Shown here one piece after another: positions 22,879 to 34,570 of a stretch of 64,000 nucleotides of DNA. Under the pieces are notes generated by a model. That model did not search any database. It saw only the letters and a program-made list of their open reading frames with translations, and was not told the DNA's origin. The first letter of the stretch is position 1. Each line of letters begins with the position of its first letter. Made by a program: the position numbers and the translations under genes. This stretch comes from Karstenula rhodostoma CBS 690.94 (lineage: Eukaryota; Ascomycota; Dothideomycetes; Pleosporales; Didymosphaeriaceae). Location: contig MU001510.1 of assembly GCA_010093485.1 (NCBI GenBank), positions 389,709-453,708 of the forward strand. Reading direction: 5' to 3'.

Positions 22879-23750
22879 TACCTACTACTTTCTTATATAT
22901 CCTATAAAGCTACTACTACCTACTCTATATTTATTAACTATATAGGTTACTTTAATTTAATTATAATTACCTTTACTATAAAGTCTAGCTCTTCTTAACC
23001 CTTAAGAACTATTATAATTAGCTCTTACTACTTACTAGTAAAGTCTTTATTCCTAGTTAACTACTATAAAGGTAATTCTAGTAAGCTCTAGATTAGTAAT
23101 TATATATATATATATATATATAAGAAACTTACTAATAGACTCTATAATTATATAATCTATAGCTATAACTTATAGTATTTATATACTAGGTTAATTATTA
23201 TATTAATAGAGGTTAACTTACTAGATAATATATTAGATTTTATAATATATATAATTAGATATATCTAGGTTACTAATAGGTTTACTACTAGTATATACTA
23301 TATTATATTTATTACTAAGGATTAGTTACTTATTATTATTAGCTATTTTAATAGAGTAGGATATAGTATAGGTCTCTTTCTATAAGAGCTAGCTTTTATA
23401 TATAATATTATAAGTTATTTACTACTAGTAAATAACCTCTCTTTTATATTCTTTTTTAAATTATAATATCCTTAATATTTTATAACTTCTCTATAATTAT
23501 ATATTAGGTATTAGTAAATAAAGAGTATACTACTCTACTAGTATTATATAGTATTATAGTATTATAGTATTACTATATTATATAATATATATAGGTAGGT
23601 TAATACTTAGTTAATTAAGTCTAGTACTATAGACGCTCTTCTTTCTCTCTTATTATAAATAGTACTATCCTTTAAAGCTATTTAATAGAACTATATAGTA
23701 CTTCTAGATATTTCCTTATTACTAGATAGTTATAATAGTAACTTTATATT

Positions 23751-23773
23751 AAAAAAAAAAAAAAAAAAAAAAA
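23751..23773. repeat. Run of 23 A inside the transposon
   Basis: An uninterrupted 23-A homopolymer. It could be a slippage product or the tail of a nested retroelement; no other retroelement feature survives nearby. Confidence 0.85.
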
Positions 23774-26092
23774 TATTATATTATAACTTTCTAGATATTT
23801 AGTTAATATATAATAATATATATAACCTATACTTATAGTATAAGTATAAAGAGTTATAATTAAAAATAAAAATAAAACTATTAAAGAAAAAGTTAGTAAA
23901 GAGAAAATACTTTTTTAAGTAAGTTATATACTAGATTTTTTTAAGTTTAATATATTTATCTAAAGTCTAAGACTAGTATTTAGTATAATTAATATATTAT
24001 TATTTTTAACTAGTACTATTTTATTTTAGCTAGGCTTTTAGTACTAGAATTCCTATTTATAGTTTTCTAAATATAAATTTAATACTAATAATTATATTAT
24101 TTATTTCTTTTTTACTTATTTATATTACTAGTAAGTCTTTATATAGATATTAGATACTTTTCTTATTAATTATACTTTTAAGATAAATAAATATAACTAA
24201 CTACTACTTAATATTATTAGTTTTAATAGTAGTAATTATATAGTATATTTTAGTATATATCTTATATTAATATATAATAAGGGAGCCTATAATTTTATTT
24301 TTAGCTAGCTAAAAAAACTATTTAATAAGCTTAAAGTCTAGCTAAAGATTATTATTATAAATAAAAACCTTACTATTATTAATATTATTATATTAAGTTT
24401 CCTAAATATTCTATACTTACTCTATTAATAATATATAAATAAATTAGTATAGACTTATATATATACTATATATATAGAGGAGCTTAGCTAATATTATAAT
24501 AATACTAACTAGATTAATATACTAGAGACTAAGAACTTTATAAAGATATACTATTAAATATTTAATATAAAAACTACTAAAGTCTTTAAAAATTATTTTT
24601 AAAATATTAAATTTATATCCTTATATATAAAATAATATCTATATAAAACTTAGCTAAATAATTATATAAATACTTTACTTAGTTATTATATAAACTATTA
24701 CTTATACTATAAATTAATAATAATATTAAAAGTTAAAGATATATATACTTATATTAAATAATAGTTAAATACTACTAATAGTAATTTTTTATACTTATAT
24801 AAATACTTTATAAGCTTTTATAAAGATTAGAATAATATTTACTAGCTTACTAATAATATTATTACTAGTAAAATTATTTATTAAATATTAAATCCTATAT
24901 TTAAAGCTATATAGGGCTATATTACTAACTATATAATTATATTTATATATTAATAACTAATATTTATATATAAATATATAAGGAAAGTTAAAAATATAAA
25001 ATATATTTTATTTTATTATAGAGGCCTCTAGTAAGCTATAATAGGTATACCTTATAGCTATATAATAATAGAGAAAAATTATAAGTTAGTAAGCTTTTAA
25101 ACTACTAATTTTAATATATATTAGTAGATATTATATATATAAAATCCCTATATATTATTTACTAAATATATACTTAAGCCTATTATTTAATATATAAAAT
25201 ATCTAATTTAAAGTATTAAATATAAGCCTATATTAGCTAAGTACCTTAATAATAACTACTTATTAGAGGTACTAATATAGGTATCTATAAGCTAATAACT
25301 AATACTAAAAACTTTTATAGTTTTCTATAAATTAATTTAGTAATATTAGATATAGGTACTATATAAATAAGTTATAAATTTAAATAATATAGATATTTAG
25401 ATAATATAACTAGTAATTTAGCTAGTAATTTAATTAGTAATATAGCTTTTACTTAGTATATAGAAACTTATTAGTAGGTAATAGCCTATAATTATTATAT
25501 TTTTAGGTAATTAATATAATATCTATAGGTATTATTAGCCTATAATTAGGCTATTTTTAAATAATTAATATAGTATTTATAGGTATTACTAGCCTATAAT
25601 TAAGCTATTTTTAAGTAGCTAATATAGTATTTATAAATAATATATAATAATATTAATATATATATAGAAGAGCTTTTATAGATAGTAATTACCTATAATT
25701 TAATATATACTAATATCTCTATTTATATACTATATACTATATAAAAACTAATAAGAATTAACTTAAAATAGATAATATTATAAGTAAATAATTTTTTAAA
25801 ATTTAATAGAAACTAATTTTATATATAAGCTACCTCTATACTTATATATATATATATTATAAAACTTTCCTATATAGCTAGACTTTTATTTAATTAAATT
25901 TACCTTATTAAGTCTCTAATAATATTATAGTAGTTTTACTATTAAGAAATATTATATATTTATAGTAAATTATACTATAATATAGTTTATTTATATAGTA
26001 CTTTAGCCTATAAGACCCCTTATATATACTTAACTAGATTTAGTTACAGGCCTGCCCGCGATTACTTAGAGGCCTGCCCGCGACGTGGATCT

Positions 26093-27834
26093 GTCGTTGG
26101 CTATGTGCTGTGCCCTTGGTCCTTGGATCCTTCAGATGCCACAGCGTAAAAGGGGGCACCGCGTGCGATACGAGAGCCCGTAGTGGCACCCTCACTAGGT
26201 CGCTCAGCTGTCGCTTCGAGACCGAGCCTCTCCAGCGTGCTCCCTTTCTGACTTGAGATGTCGTCTCTGGCGATGCAGCCGCCCGCTCGTCCCATTGCTG
26301 CAGTCGTGAAACACAGACCCGTCGATCCCGATTGCGATGCGATGCCGGACTCTCTGCCTACCATCCTTCTCACAGTCCGCGCCGCTTCGACTCTCAACAT
26401 TTCTCTTTCTCTGCTGAAAGCCTTCCCTCGATACCAAGCCATTCCCATGCCGTGCAGCTGTCTCACTCCGTGGCAGAATCACTGATCCAGCATCATCGAG
26501 CACTGATCATCGAGTCCTGAGGAAGCCGCTACCCTGCACGAGCCACCACTAGTCTGTATTCGGCGCCGTTATAACCGTTCCGCCGCGACAATCTTACATT
26601 TCCTGTTTTCAAGGTTGCCGAGACGACATGATCCTGCGCATGCCTATCGTTTGGCTTCCACCTCTTGAATCGTCCATAGGATGCGAGGCCGATTGCGAGA
26701 CATCCTATCGTCGCTGCGTGCAATGCGGTCCTCCTCTGTCGAGACGAGCACGGCGGTTGCAGAAACATACCGAGTCGATTCGTCTTGCAGCGTGCGGACC
26801 ATCTCTGTATATGTGACTTTCCAACTCCATGACGTCATCTATGCCAAAGAATGTATGCTTTCGCGCTCAGGAATGTGTACAGAATGCACAACTTCACGAG
26901 TAGACACGTACACTCTTCTCGTAACATGTCCCTGGGACAACTGACGAGTAAAACGCCGCCTTGAGAATGACGGAAAAGTAAAACCCTGAGCAACACATGA
27001 AATAATGTGTCCAAATGCGAGAGACTCTTGGTTCATAGTCGTTGCAATACCCCTTGCTGAGATTTGGCGCTACCTGCTCTCTTTCAGACTTCCGTTTCAG
27101 ACATGTTACCAACGACATGTCAGTGGCCCGCAGCGCAACTTCTCATGCTTGGTCTAGATATCAGACGAATCATGAAAGCAATGCATGTTTGTACGAACTT
27201 CTGTGCCATTCATAAATAGTATACTCATCAGACGCTATAAACCCTCAACTCTGCCATCGAACGATTCTCGATAGCCTTGTGAAAGGTTATCTCTTGTAAA
27301 CGAGCTCACCACACCAAAGTGTTAAATCCACGATCATCACAACCCCTTATCAAAGCACATCATCTCCCACGAAGCGCTGCCTAATCGCACATGGAAGGAA
27401 GGCTGGAGAATTACAGTCATCCTAAGCTTGTTTCTAAGCACCTTGCGCTTCCAGGTCATCAGTGACGTTTACAAGCTCGTCTCTTTTACTATTGCAACTG
27501 CTCTCAGGATGAAGAACTACCGCACCATGAAGTTGCGCACCAGCTCGGGGCGCATACCATATGTGCTATATCCAATGCACTGGCAGGCACAGCAAGATAC
27601 GACTGCTAAAATGTACCGTCAACGAACGTCGTACTTGAAATTTCCCCTAAATTCCCCAGCACATCGTTCCGAAAGAATCCGCACCGCAAGAGGTGCGATA
27701 CACTCTATTTCCAAAGACCCATATCAAGCACCAACAATCACCAAAAGAGCGTCAAGAAAGTACCATCCCCCTCCCCTCCCTTCCCCTCTCGCACAATTTT
27801 TTTTTCAACCCCTGTTTCCACCCCCCCAATCTAC
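26093..27834. other. Intergenic between the transposon and a secreted-protein gene
   Basis: About 1.7 kb of normal composition. Several frames of 60-120 codons overlap on both strands between 26100 and 27120, none with a recognisable domain or good splice structure. A C-rich tract near 27765-27830 lies just past the stop codon of the minus-strand gene. I call no gene, but a small lineage-specific one cannot be excluded. Confidence 0.4.
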
Positions 27835-29007
27835 CTACCCCTCATAACTCGTCTGCGCCTTCCGAATCCTCGCCTTCAACTCATCGCTCTTCGCCCTGGA
27901 GCACTCACTCTTCCCAGGCACCAACGTCACAATCCCCACCGCCAACGTATCCACGACGCCCTCCAACGCCCTCAACGCCACCGCAATCGGCCGTCCAACG
28001 AAGCCCTGCTCCCCGCGCCCCACCAGCATCCCATCAGCCAGACTCACCGGCGAGCGCCTGATGGGCCCCGTCTCGAGCAGGCCAGAGCGCCCGATCAGGA
28101 TGGCGAGGAGCTCCTGGTGGACGCGGACGAACTCGAGCCACGCGAGGACGATGGTGTCGGACGAGCAGGACGGCGGGAACGGCGGGAACGTGATGAAGGT
28201 GGGCAGCGCGGTTTGCACGGTTTCTACGATCCTGGTGAGACCGAGCGCCACGTCCGTGATGGGGCCGCCGAAGAGCTCTGCGTTGGCGCTGACGTCGTCG
28301 CGGGGGAAGAAGCCCGCGCCGATTTTCCGCGCCGCGCTCTGCAGCCTGAAGGAGAGCAGGGTGACTTCGTTGATGGCGTTGATGACGGTGTCGGCGGCGC
28401 GGGTCACGGCGCCGCTGCAGCCTTTCGTGGGGCAGACGGCGGCCGGGTTGGACGGCTCGGGGGACGTTTCGGTGCCCGTGGGGGTGAAGGCGCTCGTGGG
28501 TGTGATGATGGGGCCGCAGTTGCCGGGGAGCGGCTCGATGATGATGACTTCTGTGGCGTTGCTTGGAAGGTAGTCGTAGAAGGTCACTGTGGTAGGCTCA
28601 GCCTGCGGTGGGACCACGATGGTTTTGGTAATGCCGGGTGAGAAGGTGCCAGTGGGGACGCCGACTACGACGATGGAGTCGATGACCTCGCCGTCGGCTT
28701 GGGTACACGCTGAGACCGTGGTAGTAAGGTAGAGTGCCTGGCTGGGAATGCCGACGGAGATGGTGCCTGAGAAGCCTGGCGGAGAGAGGCTTGCTGATGG
28801 AAATATCGGGCGGAACGATGAAGGATTGATGATGGTGAAACTAGGGAAGATGGTGGGGATGGTAAAGGTCTCAGGATCATCAAACGACACCGAAGCTACC
28901 GGTGCCAAACTCGCCAGGTCTTTCGAGGACGTGCGGGCTTCCTCGCGAGGCAGCACTTTGGCATTGACTGCCGAGGCGAGCAGGAGATATGCAAAGATGG
29001 CAGGCAT
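27835..29007 (-). CDS. Secreted protein of unknown function
   Basis: One exon encodes 390 residues. The N-terminus MPAIFAYLLLASAVNAKV is a good signal peptide with cleavage near residue 16-18. Residues 45-200 are rich in Thr, Ser, Pro, Ile and Val with beta-type alternation (TIPTIFPSFTIINPSSF, YLTTTVSACTQADGE) and end in a small cluster NPAAVCPTKGCSG. The C-terminal 180 residues look helical (AADTVINAINEVTLLSFRLQ, LAWLEFVRVHQELLAILIG, IAVALRALEGVVDTL), reminiscent of secreted hydrophobic-surface-binding proteins, but the match is only in style. There is no GPI signal or membrane segment at the C-terminus. A TATA box lies 71 bp upstream of the ATG. It is the first gene after the RIP-degraded transposon. 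I do not recognise the family. Confidence 0.72.
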   Translation of the reverse strand: MPAIFAYLLLASAVNAKVLPREEARTSSKDLASLAPVASVSFDDPETFTIPTIFPSFTIINPSSFRPIFPSASLSPPGFSGTISVGIPSQALYLTTTVSACTQADGEVIDSIVVVGVPTGTFSPGITKTIVVPPQAEPTTVTFYDYLPSNATEVIIIEPLPGNCGPIITPTSAFTPTGTETSPEPSNPAAVCPTKGCSGAVTRAADTVINAINEVTLLSFRLQSAARKIGAGFFPRDDVSANAELFGGPITDVALGLTRIVETVQTALPTFITFPPFPPSCSSDTIVLAWLEFVRVHQELLAILIGRSGLLETGPIRRSPVSLADGMLVGRGEQGFVGRPIAVALRALEGVVDTLAVGIVTLVPGKSECSRAKSDELKARIRKAQTSYEG

Positions 29008-30244
29008 TGTGGTTCGATATACAAGAAGCGAACGACTTGATTAGTGGTAGATCGAATGCTAGAAGGAATACTGTGCTCTTTATAGTCGTGTGAGGGCCAC
29101 CATCCAAGGTTCTGACCTGTACGCAAAGTGTATATATCAGTAACACGAGAACCTCGATCTGGTGTATAAAACGTGTAGCAAAGGACTCACGGATAAAGCC
29201 GACTCCGTGTGGCTCGGAAGCGTGAGCTACGGGCCGTGTCCAGTGTATGAATCGTTCATAGCGCTTAGCTTCCGATCCAGGCTGGCAATCTGCCCATTGT
29301 AGGCCGATTCGTTACATGAACGTAGCAGCGTGATGACCGCCAAGTCCCCAGTACGAAACCATCATCAGGCTCCGGGTTGTTCGTGACCAGATCGGCTACC
29401 AGGACATTGGTATCAACGACAAAGGGGCCGGCGTCCACTCATGTTTTCAGTTCCACACAAATTGCGTAATTTGCGTCTACATATTGTGACGCAGGGTCGA
29501 AACCATGCATTTGGGTACGAGGGCGCACAAAAAGCGGAAGCTAAGATTCCAGTGACAGGGTGACAGACGGCGCAGCCTCTCACCAGTAACACCGGAATCA
29601 TAAGATGTGACCTCTTTTTAAGATGCAGGTAATTCCAGCAACGAAGTTGGGATATGGTGACATTGGACGGGATAATCCGTATCAATCCGGTCAAGGCGGG
29701 ACCCGAGATGACAACAAACAATAGTTCGCCGGAATTGGAGACAAGCCATGCTCATAACTGTGTCGTGTAAGTGCGATACAAGACTCCTCAAATATATAAT
29801 GCACAACGGTGTTGAGAATGCTGCCTTCTGGTACGCGCGGAGGGTGTGCCCGTCTTTGCCTCGAAATGACAAAGTCGTCATCACCCCACACTATTCGCTG
29901 AAGTCGGAAATTTCTTTGTCGTGTATTGCACTTGAGCTCCTCAGCTTTCGACCATCGGTAGCACCGCGCTGCGGCCGCAGATCATTATGTCGGTCTGGTA
30001 TGAGTGTGTCGAACTGCGGTTAGTATGGAGTATCACTGTTATGAACTGGAGAGAAGAATTGGTGTCTAACGAAGAATAGAAAGGAAAAGAGAAGATCCTG
30101 CATCTTCTGGTTTTGTGATATTTCACACCTCATGAACCCGGCCTCTTAGGCACACCTTTACCTAGTCCAAAGTCGTCTAAAGCATTATTTGGAGTCATCG
30201 CAGAATACACACAAAAGGAAAACAGTCGAAGAGGGTGTATCACC
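29008..30244. other. Intergenic upstream of the secreted-protein gene
   Basis: About 1.2 kb without a complete gene. A minus-strand frame at 29265-29438 contains a PIN-domain-like start (reported as a finding). The rest shows nothing supportable. Confidence 0.45.
29078..29084 (-). promoter_or_regulatory. TATA box of the secreted-protein gene
   Basis: TATAAAG on the minus strand, 71 bp upstream of the ATG at 29007. Position and sequence are canonical; function is inferred. Confidence 0.45.
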
Positions 30245-31771
30245 CTACTGAACGCAAGCGACCATCAACTTCTCCTGAATCTGTGTTAGCGGTTGCTTCC
30301 ACCGACGTGGTGATTTCACTTACATAGTCGCCCCTTGTCTCGCCCTCAATCCTCCTGACCAAGGGTTTGCCATATTTTCGCTGGTAGGCATCGCTCACAG
30401 CCCTCATGAAACCTTGATCCCAGTGACACCGGACAACACGTTGCACCAGCAGCTCGTCCTTCGTACCTAGACCGGCCATCGAGTCCTCAAGGCGCGTAGC
30501 CTCAGCCTCAGCGCGGTTAACTGCTCGCTCGACGAGTAGCACCAGCGCATCCTCCATGTGGCCGGAGAACTTCGATTTGATGGTCTTGACTAAAGGCTCG
30601 TGAAATCGTTGCTGATAAGATTGGGCAATGGCGCGGATTTGAGCATCGTTCCGAGTGAACAAAAGGTCACAGACGGAACTAGCGTTCTTGCTGATCATGT
30701 TACCCATACCGCGCTGCAGTTCGGTGACGTCCTGCTCGACGGCTTGCGGCAGTACTGGAGCCGAGTCTTCTGCGCGGCGGGCGGCCATGACCATCAAGTC
30801 TGCCTCGCTGTTAGTGAACCGTCATTCCCCGAAATTCATCAACTTCACTTACACATCTTCTCGGTTGCGGCTGAAAGGTCGCCCTTTACGTCGGCTTCCA
30901 GAGTCTTCTTGAAGATCCGCTGGTACTCGGTCTTGATTGCATTCACATCAGCGTTCGATCGGCCAATAAGCACATCGTCGAGAGCTGCCTCCTTGGTGCC
31001 CATGCCCTTCATTGCCTCGTAGAGCGTGTAGCAGTCACCGATAAGCGGGCCGCGGCAAATCTGAACCAAGCCTTTCTCGAAATAGCCTGACGTCTCCTTC
31101 TCGAGATCTTTGATCAAGTCGCGCATCATCCGCTGATTGTAAGCTTGGCGAATGGTGTTGATTTGAATGGGGTCCTTCTTGGCTAATATCTGGATCAGAA
31201 TCTTCTCGTTGGTGCCGAAGCCCTTCATGGCTTTCCGGAGCCCTTCAATATCTGGAGTCACATCGATATTCGCAGTCTGCTGAGGGCCATATCCCAACGA
31301 GGGCTGGGTTGGCGGGCCGAAACTCTGGGGAGCGCCGTATTGCTGCGGTGGAGGAGCGCCGTACTGCTGAGGCGGAGGGGCACCATATCCGGGTTGCTGG
31401 GGCGGTGGGGCGCCATATTGTTGTGGTGGAGGTTGCCCATAACCTCCTTGCGGTGGAGGAGCGCCATACTGACCAGGCGGCGGCTGATGGTACTGACCTT
31501 GCGGTGGTGCAGGTGAGCCGTACTGCTGGGGCGGAGGTGCTCCATAGCCCGGTTGCCCTCCAGGAGGTGGTGCTCCCCACTGGCCGTGGCCCTGCTGAGG
31601 GGGAGGCGCACCGTAAGGTTGTTGATAGCCTTGCTGGGGAGGAGGATAGTTTCCCTGCGGCGGTGGAGCCCCCCAACCCTGTTGCGGAGGTGGCGCGTTA
31701 TATCCGTACTGGCCCTGAGGCGGGGGCGCCTGATTCCATCCTCCCTGGTTAGGCGGCTGCTGTCCGTACAT
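30245..31771 (-). CDS. Annexin with long Pro/Gly/Gln-rich N-terminus
   Basis: Three exons (30853-31771, 30324-30799, 30245-30274) encode 474 residues. Residues 1-165 are a repeated Gly-Ala-Pro-Pro-Pro-Gln-Gln-Tyr tail like annexin A7/A11. Four annexin repeats follow. Type II calcium motifs are clear in repeat 1 (MKGFGTNE), repeat 2 (MKGMGTKE) and repeat 4 (MAGLGTKD), but repeat 3 reads [10 protein letters not shown] and has lost the GxGT. The last exon encodes only nine residues, EKLMVACVQ, the conserved annexin C-terminus, which supports both splice sites. Annexins bind acidic phospholipids in a calcium-dependent way and act in membrane traffic or repair; the Pro/Gln-rich tail probably self-associates. 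A TATA box lies about 110 bp upstream. Confidence 0.95.
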
Positions 31772-31878
31772 CAGAGGACACGATTGTGTGTTTGTTTGTC
31801 AACGGGTGAGGTAAAGTTGAGCGATGTGCGATTAAGGCCGACGGAGGTTCTGCAAGCGGTGGGGCTTGAGGTTTATTC

Positions 31879-31887
31879 TTTATATAG
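31879..31887 (-). promoter_or_regulatory. TATA box of the annexin gene
   Basis: TATATAAAG on the minus strand, about 110 bp upstream of the annexin ATG. Confidence 0.45.
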
Positions 31888-32244
31888 CAGAGAAGGAGAG
31901 CATGACAATATGACGCGACTGCCTCGAGCATCACAGCCACTGAGGCTTGGGGACTTAGCGCCTTGGCTTTACCCCGCCGTACCGGTTTATCACTGCTGCC
32001 TCCCTTTCGACTACAAGTGGTGGACGTTGTGTTGTCACGAAGAATCAAGACTGATGTGATGATTTTGAGTAGCATTGCATGCGGCATTGACTGTGGACTA
32101 CTCTAGTATATCTCGCCTACGTTACCCTGCGTGCATGTTTCAGACTTTCGGGGCTTCGTGCGTCTCTACTTGCTGAGTCATTGGACCCTCGTGTTCCTGC
32201 TCCACGGCAAAGTGGTACCCACGCTAAAGCTCAGCCTTTCACCC

Positions 32245-32274
32245 ATGACCATGACCATGACCATGACCATGACC
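32245..32274. repeat. Hexanucleotide repeat (ATGACC), five copies
   Basis: Five perfect tandem ATGACC units in intergenic DNA. Confidence 0.92.
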
Positions 32275-33011
32275 GCAAATTTTTGCATTCCAGTGATCAC
32301 CACTCCACTCCTAGGGAGGCAATATAGAAAATGGAAGATGGGATTGCACCGCCCCACCCTCGAACCCTGCGCATGCGCATGCGCACTGGTTGGTTGGGCT
32401 CGAATCGCGGGGCAGCCAAGTGCGATGGGCTGTTGGGGCTAGCTTGGAGCCTGCGCCAACGAGGAGCCGTCAGCTGGTGGTTTAGCACATCACGCTATCG
32501 ACATTGAAAAGGAACGTTGGCCGAGTGTACAATTCGTTCTTCATTAACATATCAAGGCGTTCCTGAAAAGCTTTCTACCCAGAAAAGAAAGAATACATCA
32601 ACAACAGCTAGAAGGCGTTCTTGTATGCATCGTCAAACGCTCACACACAGACGCGAAATGCGCCATCTTGAAGATTCGGCTCAGATAGAGAGACATATGA
32701 ATTTGCAGAGATAGAGATATCGTACAATACAACGCTTGAACGGCTGCCAAAATGCAACGCAGGGTATATCGATGTGAAAAAAACATAACAATAGGAGAAT
32801 TGGTGTGGTGAATGGACGCGATGGCGAAATGTCTAGACGGAAACGTTCAATGTAATATTGATCGCAGTCCTCTAGTATCGCAAGTTAGCACAAGTCTGCC
32901 AACTCTTCGTCATCTTTCTGGGTTCGCGACTAAGCGTGAGACATCTGGGGATGCGTAGGGGCGCGGCCGGTGAAGCTCGTACGTCCTAGGATAACGAGGT
33001 CAGCGGATACG

Positions 33012-33527
33012 TCAGACAGCTACGGCAGGACCATTCTTACCCTTCCAGTACTTCCAGAAGACGACTGATCCATAGACGAAGGTGATGAACCAGAGGATCA
33101 TGTTCGTAAGCAAGATCCACACGGCATTCTTCATACGGATGATGCCGCCGTTTCCCTCGGCATCTTCCTTGATGTACATCTTGCCGAAGATGCCAAACGC
33201 TGCGACGTACAGGATGAACACGACGAAGTCGATGCCGAAAAGGAACCAGGCCTTGACGAGTGGGAGCATGCATACGATGGCCCAAATTGACGCAAGAGCC
33301 CCGGTGATGGTAGCGTACATCCACTTGGAGTCGTACTTGACGCCCGCCTTATGGGCGCGGTTGAGATCCTGGGCGTAGAGGCCGATGACAACGATGCCCA
33401 TTAGGAACTGGAAAAACCGCATGAGGATGCGGAAAATGGAGCCAGCCGACATACTAGCCCTTAGAGAATTCGCCATGCCGGCCTTTTCGCCCTTCATCGA
33501 GCCGCGGGATAGGAATTTAAAAGCCAT
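33012..33527 (-). CDS. MARVEL-like four-helix membrane protein
   Basis: The coding exon gives 171 residues with four hydrophobic helices: FRILMRFFQFLMGIVVIGLY, YATITGALASIWAIVCMLPL, AWFLFGIDFVVFILYVAAFG and NAVWILLTNMILWFITFVYG. The basic N-terminus, the early RFFQF...VIGLYAQDL segment and the spacing resemble fungal MARVEL-domain proteins, which sit in plasma-membrane or vesicle domains. I start at the ATG at 33527, because an intron-like GTAAGC...ATTCAG segment ends just 12 nt upstream and would remove the alternative ATG at 33545. The C-terminal tail is short and basic (KYWKGKNG). The MARVEL call is by topology and style, so it could be another four-helix family. Confidence 0.68.
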   Translation of the reverse strand: MAFKFLSRGSMKGEKAGMANSLRASMSAGSIFRILMRFFQFLMGIVVIGLYAQDLNRAHKAGVKYDSKWMYATITGALASIWAIVCMLPLVKAWFLFGIDFVVFILYVAAFGIFGKMYIKEDAEGNGGIIRMKNAVWILLTNMILWFITFVYGSVVFWKYWKGKNGPAVAV

Positions 33528-34570
33528 GAGGAAGATCTGAATCATTGTCAGAATCCTGCGGGTTTCTGAGAGTTGCTTGGAGCGCTTACGCGGGAAGTTT
33601 TTGCTTTAGGTGGTGCGAGTTGGGGCTCTTATAGGCAAGGCGAGGGGATTGTGAGTCGGTTGTTGCGCGCGACACGTGTGTGAGTGCGAGTGCGATAGAG
33701 TGGTGACGACAGAGGAACGTAGTCGCTATTATAACTGCCTCTGGGACAAAAGAACGGGGACGCGCACAATGCCGACAATGCTATTGTCGTTGTTGGTGAC
33801 AAGTCGCGCTCAAAGAAATGGTGGTGAGCAGGGATGCTATCGCGTGTGACGTCGTTGAAGTGGGATGGTGTGTTGTAAATGGCAGTTGCGTCTCGTGGAC
33901 AAGGGCTGGCTCTTTCTGTACAATGATCGACAAAGGACTTTGGAAACTTGATAATGGAGCGTACGGGATTTCTAGACGCAGACGCCAATAAATATAGTAG
34001 TAAAACAAAGCAGCGCAGCTGCTGGAGTGAATGGATGCTGCGACGAAGACTCGCAAAGATGTGATGCTGTGGGCATGATGGCTGTCTGGAGGTCTTATAT
34101 GCGATCCAGCGTGTGTAACAGAGTGAAGCATCAAAAACCACGTTGGCGCGTGTAGAGAGGGCCCAGCCAACCTGGCGCCCTGCATCTCCAATCGCTAAGG
34201 CCAGGCGCCTATGACGGACGCCAAGAGTATTTGCTGTCAGGGGTGAACGCCGCCTTGATTGGTCCTGAGGCGAGCCGCCGAAGAGCTTCATCGGCTGCAG
34301 AGGTAGGTATTGAAGGAGATGCCGTCGATGCTGAAACGGCGTGGGTCTGTGTGAGTTGCTCAGGGCTAAAAATGTAAGACGCGAACGGCAAGAGGGGTAG
34401 CTGTGCATTGACGGTGCTCTGCTCTTTGAATCCGCTCTTCCACTTCGCGTCACTGAAAACAGCCTTCACGTTCTATTGCAACCACGGTCGGATTGATTTT
34501 TCATTGATTACCGCGGAGCAACACCGTATGGTCCTGCTGGATCGCCGATTCGACAAGCTTCTCGAGGAGC
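33528..34570. other. Upstream region of the MARVEL-like gene
   Basis: About 1 kb. A minus-strand open frame of 274 codons (33629-34453) has no domain and is strongly Ser/Arg/His-biased like non-coding DNA. A TATA-like TATAAGAG on the minus strand at 33626-33633 precedes the MARVEL-like gene. Its leader appears to contain an intron (about 33540-33590). Confidence 0.5.

Larger units (their letters stand above)
21275..26092. mobile_element. 4818-bp RIP-degraded DNA transposon with terminal inverted repeats, probably Mutator-like
   Basis: Inverted termini of about 65 bp (21275-21339 and 26028-26092) match those of the 458-bp element, and a perfect 9-bp direct repeat GTCGTTGGC flanks it (21266-21274, 26093-26101). 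The length and the 9-bp duplication fit an autonomous Mutator-like element such as fungal Hop. The interior is almost purely A/T, CpA and TpG are nearly absent, and no open frame of useful length remains. This is what heavy RIP produces. The outer ~45 bp at each end keep their G/C bases. Base composition returns to normal exactly at both borders, so RIP did not visibly spread. Coding strand and transposase type cannot be read directly. Confidence 0.83.
31772..33011. other. Intergenic between annexin promoter and MARVEL-like gene
   Basis: About 1.2 kb with the annexin promoter on one side and the 3' region of the MARVEL-like gene on the other. It contains a hexanucleotide repeat at 32245-32274. 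No gene is supportable. Confidence 0.5.

Noticed and set aside
22740..22880. CRISPR-like evenly spaced repeats
   Set aside because: The 26-bp units are head to tail without spacers, inside RIP-degraded fungal DNA; it is a minisatellite.
23750..23775. Poly(A) run as proof of a LINE insertion
   Set aside because: No coding relic, target duplication or second border can be seen; a homopolymer in A/T-only DNA is not enough.
26529..26838. Overlapping small minus-strand frames, one with a helix-like AATIGCLAIGLASYGRF
   Set aside because: Two frames compete over the same bases, neither has a domain or convincing splice sites; left as intergenic.
33629..34453. Minus-strand frame of 274 codons upstream of the MARVEL-like gene
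   Set aside because: No signal peptide, domain or splice structure; composition looks like non-coding promoter DNA.
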